Origin: Odontesthes bonariensis
Taxonomy: Eukaryota; Chordata; Actinopteri; Atheriniformes; Atherinopsidae
Assembly (NCBI RefSeq): GCF_027942865.1
Contig: NC_134515.1
Coordinates: 3,044,839-3,108,838 of the forward strand
Direction of reading: 5' to 3'
Length of the DNA stretch: 64,000 nt
The first letter of the stretch is position 1. The number at the start of each line of letters is the position of its first letter. Under the pieces are notes generated by a model. That model was not told where the DNA came from. It did no database searches and worked only from the letters and a program-made list of their open reading frames with translations. Positions 57,617 to 64,000 of this stretch are shown here, piece after piece. The translations under genes were made by a program, and so were the position numbers.

Positions 57617-58600
57617 TAGGGTTGCCAACCGTCCCTTGAAAAACGGAATCGTCCCGTATTTAGAAACAAAAGCATCCGTCCCGTATTGAGCTGAAAAGGG
57701 ACGCACTTTGTCCCGTATTACTGTGAGAATCCAAAAATAGGCAGTATCATGCCAATGGAAATGAATAACGGGGCTTTATATGAAAATATACGGTAAATTT
57801 TTCCCAGGCCCTGTCCTGCTCTGTGACCAATGAGCTGACAGCATATTCACACACGAGAATACGCTCATCCCATTGGTCGAGGAGTTACTGAGAAGATAGC
57901 GGAAGACAACAAAGCAGCATATATGGCAGTTACGCAGACGCCAACACTACTTTAAGCAGTGGGAGACAAAGTACTCAACTCCAATAATTGAGTCAAAGTA
58001 TTGATACTCATGGTCAAATCTTACTCAACTACAAGTAAAAGTCGCTAAAAATTTTACTCAAGTTAAAGTACTGAAGAACTTACTTTTAAAAGTACAAACT
58101 ACATTTTCTAATATCAGTACATTGCTGTATTGTTTTCTGAATGCTTTTACAGAACCATGTAACTCTGAAACCACTTAATGATGAACAGACATGTTGACTT
58201 TTTGCACCACTCTGCTACAAAATAACAACAACACGGCAACTATGAGCTAACAGTGCAATAGTACTTTACTCAAACAGGGGGAAAAACATTTTTTCATTCA
58301 ATTGTCTTAAAGTATTGGTGAAATAAAGACACAGGTAAAAAAAAAACAAATAACTTCTCCTTTAAGAAAGATACTTATTTTATTCAGTTAATTTGTTATT
58401 TTATATTAAAGTGAATTGCTGGATAATAATTTGGTTTCCATGTGTTCATGTCACTCAAAAATATGCATCTAATTCAATTCAGGTTCGAGTCAAATAGTTA
58501 AAAAATTGTTTCCAGGCCAGGAAGGGTGAAGGCAATCGGTTTCGGCCGACCCTTCTAATGAGGTGTCCCTTATTTATTTTTCGGGGAGTTGGCAACCCTA
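57617..58600. mobile_element. hAT-type non-autonomous element
   Basis: The ends TAGGGTTGCCAAC and GTTGGCAACCCTA are inverted, with TTCACAAG repeated at 57609-57616 and 58601-58608, an 8-bp target duplication. Inside, from about 57960, lies another common repeat (GTGGGAGACAAAGTACTCA). There is no transposase frame. Confidence 0.88.
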
Positions 58601-58687
58601 TTCACAAGTGATTGGATGCACTTTGCATACGTAATAAAAAGCTGTGCCAGGTTTTAACGATGACACGCTTTACTAATCTAGTGGTCA

Positions 58688-59583
58688 TTAAAGGGATATG
58701 CCACCCCCAGGCCAAATTAAGTGTATCCCCGCATTCCCGAGACATAAATAAGTGTGTGGGAGCGTTTTCCTGGCGACCCAGGCATTGTCCGAATCTCACA
58801 GCACTGACCACTGCTTGGTTGCGCGTAATACATACATGCTAGCGTCGCCAGCGTCGCCAATCGAAATATTTCGCCCAACGTGAATTAATTTACTTGATTT
58901 ACCTTCTAATTACTGTGTGAGTGGTGTACTTTCACATCGAGTGCAAATGACTGTGTAAATCTACACGGAAGGCTCCGTTTGCTCATGTCGGTTTGGGAAC
59001 TAGTTTCCGGTGCGGAAAACACAGCCGAAGCACACTCCCCCGCTACGTCCCCCCCCCCCGACTTCCTCAAACAAACCAGCGTGAAGCAGCCAGGGACAAC
59101 CCAGACAACCGTGGCTAGCTAGCTCCTCGCAAACACGGTATTGGTTTATTTTTTCCACCGGTTGTCTGGGTTGTCCCTGGCTGCTTCACGCTGGTTTGTT
59201 TGAGGAAGTCGGGGGGGGGGGGATTCACAAAGATGTAGCGGGGAGTGTGCTTCAGCTGTGTTTTCCGCACCGGAAACTAGTTCCCAAACCGACATGAGCA
59301 AACGGAGCCTTCCGTGTAGATTTACACAGTCATTTGCATTCGATGTGAAAGTACACCACTCACACAGTAATTAGAAGGTAAATCAAGTAAATTAATTCAC
59401 GTTGGGCGAAATATTTCGATCAGCGATGCTAGCATGTATGTATTACGCGCAACCAAGCAGTGGTCAGTGCTGTGAGATTCGGACAATGCCTGGGTCGCCA
59501 GGAAAACGCTCCCACACACTTATTTACGTCTCGGGAATGTGGGGATACACTTAATTTGGCCTGGGGGTGGCGTATCCCTTTAA
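58688..59583. mobile_element. TTAA-flanked near-perfect palindrome
   Basis: TTAA at 58688 and 59580 bracket inverted ends AGGGATATGCCACCCCCAGG and CCTGGGGGTGGCGTATCCCT. The arms are about 400 bp long and almost identical, meeting around a centre of about 60 bp near 59110-59160 (GTGGCTAGCTAGC...). The two arms carry C and G runs next to each other's complement. No protein. Confidence 0.85.
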
Positions 59584-59589
59584 GTGAAA

Positions 59590-60118
59590 ATGTATTTAAA
59601 TCTAGTCCCTGCGCACTCCTTCATGAAAGTATATTTACTCTGGAGAAGAAGCCAGTTCTCTCATTGGGAGAATTTCCTCAACAGTCGTTTGACTTTTTGC
59701 ATTCTGAGTTAAAGTCCTGCTGGGAGATACGAGCAGTCCCAATGAGGTACGTTTGAACATCCCGACACCTGGAATCTGCTGAGACGTCCACAGATTCTTT
59801 GTGGCGGTTCCTAACCTGTGGAACAATCTACCTCTCCACGTCAGACAGGCTTCCTCTCTGTCTGTTTTTAAATCTCATCTTAAAACGTATCTCTTCTCCC
59901 TGGCTTTTGACACGATGTGAGATGTTGAAATGTGAAATTGCTATTTTTATTATTATAATTGTTTTAAATTATATTGCTGTTTTGTGCCTTTTAATTTATT
60001 CTTGTATTTTATTCTTTTAAATTTCTTTGTTTTTATTTTTATTTGATTTCTTTTTGTACAGCACTTTGGTCAACTGATGTTGTTGTAAAGTGCTTTATAA
60101 ATAAAATTGGATTGGATT
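59590..60118 (+). mobile_element. L2/Rex-like LINE 3' end
   Basis: A plus-strand frame reads VPNLWNNLPLHVRQ, then SLSVFKSHLKTYLFSLAFD, the usual C-terminal end of L2-type proteins. It is followed by a 3' UTR with GTAAAGTGCTTTATAAATAA and a short GGATT repeat. Confidence 0.7.
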
Positions 60119-60589
60119 TGGCAGGATGGATAACATTTATTCTGAGATTACATTCACGTGTTGTTCTTCCACGACTGGCAGCGACAGCCTGGTGGAATCT
60201 CTCCGACCCCGGATGAGCTCAGCGCATACCCGCTGAGGCAGGGACGAGGAGACGGGAAGGCTGGAGGAAGTATCGACCTCTCCCTAAAAGGGGAAATCAT
60301 CTGCTTTCTTGTCATTTCCTCTTTCTTCAGAAGGAGTTTCAGTTATAGCAACATTTAGAATAACTGTCGTAATTACAGGGAAAACGTCTCAGTTCTCCTT
60401 TTTCTGATGTTCCTCCTTTTTGCTCTTCAGTGAAGATTTTCTTTCTTGTCATTTTAACGAGTACAATAAAAAGTAAGGTGCAGACATATAACTATATAAC
60501 TATAAAGGGACAGTATGTACTATATAAAAAAGTATAAATACTAAAGAGAAAAACAATATAAAAAGAGGTCTGGGCAACAATAACCCTCA
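60119..60589. other. No gene recognised
   Basis: A 66-codon open frame at 60158-60358 (DELSAYPLRQGRGDGK in the middle) has no recognisable domain and no supported splice sites. The rest is AT-rich. Confidence 0.35.
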
Positions 60590-61290
60590 TACCTGATTTA
60601 AAACACAACTTAATTTCTGAAAAGGGACATTTTTGTCCCCTTTTAAAACAACCTAAAAACATCATATGTTAATATTTTTTTCCGCTTTTTTTTCCGTAGA
60701 TCTTTTATTCCACTTCAGTTCTGATCATAATTACCAAGTTTTCAATTATTTAAAAAAAAAATTAACCCTTTAGATGCCAATTTGAACTTTTTAGGCCAAA
60801 TTTGAAGCCTTTAGGTGCCGGTATTTTCAAAATATGGAATGCAAAGTGGAATAATTAGGGATAATTATGGTCTGGGATATGTCAATGATTAGCAACAACA
60901 TTGATTTTTAGGGATTTTAAATTTTTTTGTTATGCCTGATTTTAAAAAAAACTCCTTAATTTCTTAAAAGGGACATTTTTGTCCCCTTCTAAAATCATCC
61001 CCAAAATATCATATGTTAATATTTTTTTCCACTTTTCTTTTCATAAATCTTTTCTTCCACTTCAGTTCTGATCATAACCACCAAGTTTTCAATTATTTTC
61101 AAAAAATTAACCCTTTAAATACTCGTTTATATGAGGTAAACACCAATTTCTGTTAAAACACACACACAAAAACTGCTTTATTTTCAATATATGCAATGCA
61201 AAGTGAAATATTCTATGGGGGATTATTAGGTCTGGGATATGTCTTTGATGAGCTACAACATCAGTTTTATCAGCTTTTTAGTTTTTCTGC
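60590..61290. repeat. Two tandem copies of a ~350-bp AT-rich repeat
   Basis: Both copies contain the dyad GGGACATTTTTGTCCCC (60624 and 60970), CATATGTTAATATTTTTTTCC, CCACTTCAGTTCTGATCATAA, TTAACCCTTTA and GGTCTGGGATATGTC in the same order. They have diverged clearly, so the duplication is old. Confidence 0.8.
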
Positions 61291-61344
61291 AGTGGCAGAT
61301 TACAGAAACGGCTTGAGTCGGTTGAGAGTCCCACTGGCCAAAAT

Positions 61345-61410
61345 GAAAATTTAAAAAATTTAAATTTAAAACATTTAAATTTAAAAAATTTAAATTTAAA
61401 TTTAAAATGA
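61345..61410. repeat. AT-rich palindromic repeat
   Basis: Alternating AAATTT blocks (AAAATTTAAATTTAAAAC) able to fold on themselves. Confidence 0.75.
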
Positions 61411-61497
61411 AAATGGCCGAGTAAAAGTTCCGTACCCTTCTCCATGTTTGGTGGATCCGCCGATTACTTTATTTTCCGGTTCCACAGCAGACAGCAG

Positions 61498-61629
61498 CAG
61501 ACTTTTACAAAATAAAAGCCTGTGAGCAACAGACTTTTACAAAATAAAAGCCTGTGAGCAACAGACTTTTACAAAATAAAAGCATGTGAGCAACAGACTT
61601 TTACAAAATAAAAGCCTGTGAGCAACAGA
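61498..61629. repeat. 32-bp minisatellite, four copies
   Basis: The unit begins CAGACTTTTACAAAATAAAA and ends GCCTGTGAGCAA. Part of the unit matches the hAT-like element at 56993-57015. Confidence 0.9.
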
Positions 61630-62914
61630 CTGTCATGTTCAGGCACCTAATTGGACCCACAATGCAGACAAACAAACTCAAGAGGTGGGTAAATGAGAAA
61701 AGGTTTTAATTTATTATAGTCCAGATGAAAACAGGGGGAAGCAGGAACACCGGGGCTGTCCGCAGGAGCTGAAAAGGGGATTCCAAGTTCTGAGGTTGAA
61801 GTGATATCCTCCTTCCTAGTTAGATGTAATTAGGGTGACCAGATGAGGTTGGCTGGGCGCACGCGGGTGGGCTGACTTAAATGTACAGTAATAAAATGCT
61901 TTGTCGTCGGTGTTCTAGTGTAGATTGGGTATAATTGCAATAAAAGACGCACACTCCGGTAATATCATGGCAAGTTCCAGTGTATTGGTATAACGTACAC
62001 AGTCCAAAATTCCGGGGTTCATAAAATTAACATGAAAGTTAAAATTAACTTTAACTTTTAACATGACGAACTGAACGTACAAAACATCAAAACGCATTAT
62101 AGCCTATTAAATTGTAGGCTATATCGCTATTCAAACATTGATTATTGTTACATCTCAACATGGAATAGGCCTATCATATTATGCCATATCATATCATGTC
62201 AAGTTAAACGCTATATTTTTAAAGTATATGCTATATTCTACATGAATTTTTATGAATTTTTATGTTGTAGAGTTGTGAATTTATTTTATCAATGGAGAAA
62301 TTGAGCAGCCTTGCTTTGTTGTCTACAGTAGTAGATCAACCCTCATCTTACATTGAAGCTCCCAGATCAAGGAAGTGTCGTCGACGTAGCTTTAGCTGCA
62401 GAGAAGCTATCAAGCTTGTGTTGATAATAATAAACTCCTGGACTATGTACAAACTTCCAAATGCATCGCTTTGTGAGTACAGACCATATTTGTACTACTG
62501 TAGAAGTTTGGTGTCATGGCATGTGATTTTAGTGTGGTAATTTTGGAGATACTGCCAGGATCCATTAACCCTTGTACGAAGCTATTCGGGATAACTCAGT
62601 AACTCAGCTGATGTTCAGCCAAGATCGAAAAAACTTCGGGTGGGCTACTTGGCTGGATGTCACGGTTCAAATGACCCCAGGTTGAATCTACTCCGGAGTA
62701 TCACTTTAATTCCAGGACGTTCATTCAGTGGAACCAAACACGTCATGGGCATCAGGCACAGTCAGCAGAGTCCAGCCCACATGAGCAGTAAATATACCAG
62801 CTGAGCGTTTGCACAACTGGCTGAAAGCGTCCTGAGGACGAGTCACTTGTTGAGCCGGTTTCTGCAGACACAGACACGCTGGAGGGAGTGAAGTGGAACG
62901 GGCTGCTCTGCAGG
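61630..62914. other. No gene recognised; upstream of gene 5
   Basis: An 82-codon open frame at 62292-62540 has no recognisable domain. AATATACC near 62791-62798 could serve as a TATA-like element about 120 bp upstream of the gene 5 start codon. TTAGGGTGACCAGATG near 61830 looks like the end of a DNA element, but no partner end was found. Confidence 0.35.
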
Positions 62915-62954
62915 ATGAAGATCCACCAACTTCTCTTCCTGTGCTTCGCACCAG
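62915..62954 (+). CDS. Leader exon of a fifth, opposite-strand receptor gene (partial)
   Basis: ATG to CCAG|GTGAGG gives MKIHQLLFLCFAP plus one base. The length of 40 nt and the exit phase are identical to the leader exons of genes 1-4, and the peptide is a basic-then-hydrophobic signal sequence. I see no Ig exon between here and 64000, so they would lie beyond the window. The CD300/pIgR-like assignment rests on the exon layout and location and is an inference. Confidence 0.5.
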
Positions 62955-63665
62955 GTGAGGAAACGTCGCCTTAATGTTCTTTTAACCCGTCTGTAGGATA
63001 TAATGATGAGGAAAGTGCTGGCCTAATTCTTCGGTCAGAAAGAATGCAGCTGTTCTAGAGGTTGCATCTTGTCATTTATTAATTAAACAGTTGTGAAGTT
63101 GTGAAGTATTGAAGTTGTGACATTGTGGTTTTCTAAAGCAAGACAGAAATAAAAGGAAAAACAGGACAATGCTGAATTATTCACATTACAAACGTCCTAT
63201 CTACAGAATCTATTCGAGGATAATCATTACTGGGAATGTACTGAACACACAGTAGTAATAATATGGTGATAAACAGTACACAAATGTCATACATAAAACA
63301 TTAAAACAGCACAGGAAATCGTACTGCCTTATCTCTAATAAGTGCTAACTAAAAACACAGTGTACAGGATATCTAACACGATATTGCTGAGTCACAGAAC
63401 ATTCTAGACATTTCCAAATACACAGAAAGATTGTCTAGCTTAAATACAAACTTGCAAAGGACTGTAGAAACGAAATAAATGGCTGTACAAACCATATAAA
63501 GCCTGACAAGGAAAATAAGAGCACATACATTTGCAATCACGCACAACAGCACCGAGAGACTTCCAAACGAGGTATGAGAGTCCGATAATGCGACTGCATG
63601 AGAGAGAATGTCCGAGCACGTTTCATATCACGCAGGTAAACATGCATTCAAAGCGTGATCAATCC
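62955..63665. other. Possible first intron of gene 5; no gene seen
   Basis: The sequence has no supported exon. It may be intron of the gene that starts at 62915. Confidence 0.35.
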
Positions 63666-64000
63666 TTAAAGCTGCAGTCTGCAGGATTTGTTGTTGTCAT
63701 ACGTAAAGTCCTAATTTTTGGCATTTTAAGAGTTTACATGATCTATCAGAACGCTTGAAGTTGAAAACGGTGACCTCCGTAGTCGCAAAATGCAAGAAAT
63801 GCTTATTTTTTAACCGAAAAATAAAAAGTTATTCAACTTCCTGTCCCTCCCCATCAAAACACATGAGAACTCGTGCACGTCTACGTGCACGCCAGACTCC
63901 TCATTCATCAACTCACCTGTCATTTGCGATCATGGAAGACACAGTAAGTAGACTAGCCCGTAATGAAGTTCTATAAGCGTGGGGACGAGCCTACCTTGTA
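63666..64000. mobile_element. Left end of a TTAA-type element (partial)
   Basis: TTAAAGCTGCAGTCTGCAGG at 63666 has the TTAA-AG start seen in the other TTAA elements of the window. The other end lies outside the window, so this is tentative. ATGGAAGACACAGTAAGTAG near 63932 could be a first exon with a donor. Confidence 0.4.

Noticed and set aside
63531-63976. Open frames of 73-75 codons at the right edge
   Set aside because: They overlap a TTAA-type repeat end and show no domain.

Overview
This is vertebrate nuclear DNA and most likely from a teleost fish. It has phase-consistent spliced immunoglobulin-receptor genes with GT/AG introns, and a dense load of Tc1, hAT, piggyBac-type, Harbinger-like, L2-like and L1-like elements plus a tRNA-derived SINE. 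The species cannot be named from the window.

The core is a head-to-tail array of four minus-strand genes for two-Ig-domain type I membrane receptors of the CD300 / CMRF35-like / pIgR-like family. Their start codons are at 9136, 22852, 38569 and 56297. Each has a 40-nt leader exon, two V-type Ig exons (D1, D2), a Ser/Thr/Pro stalk exon, a transmembrane (TM) exon and two cytoplasmic-tail exons. All four read through intact when spliced: about 359-361 aa for genes 2-4 and about 368-379 aa for gene 1. The start of a fifth relative lies on the plus strand at the right edge (62915-62954).

The array arose by tandem duplication of a 13.4-15.9 kb unit (6621-20031, 20032-35895, 35896-50577, and a partial 50578-56453). 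The unit boundary falls inside the intron between the stalk and TM exons. Each unit therefore carries the ectodomain of one gene and the tail/TM exons of the next gene. Genes 2-4 all carry the same tail with an ITIM-like STYQSL motif, while gene 1, at the left end, keeps a different TM segment and a different tyrosine-containing tail. The units differ by later insertions, VNTR length changes and in-frame indels in the Ig loops.

The flanks and introns are almost entirely transposon-derived. Notable items are a THAP-domain fold-back element at 389-1503, TTAA-flanked elements of several unrelated families, a TTAA-flanked element nested in another TIR element (11568-13988, repeated at 25521-27943), and an L1-like element carrying a TTAA-flanked MITE (41466-44775). 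There are also an 1837-bp hAT-like insertion with an 8-bp target duplication in gene 3, a large fold-back carrying two outward-facing L1 3' ends in gene 4 (54532-55979), and an almost perfect 0.9-kb palindrome at 58688-59583. No tRNA or rRNA gene and no CRISPR array was seen.
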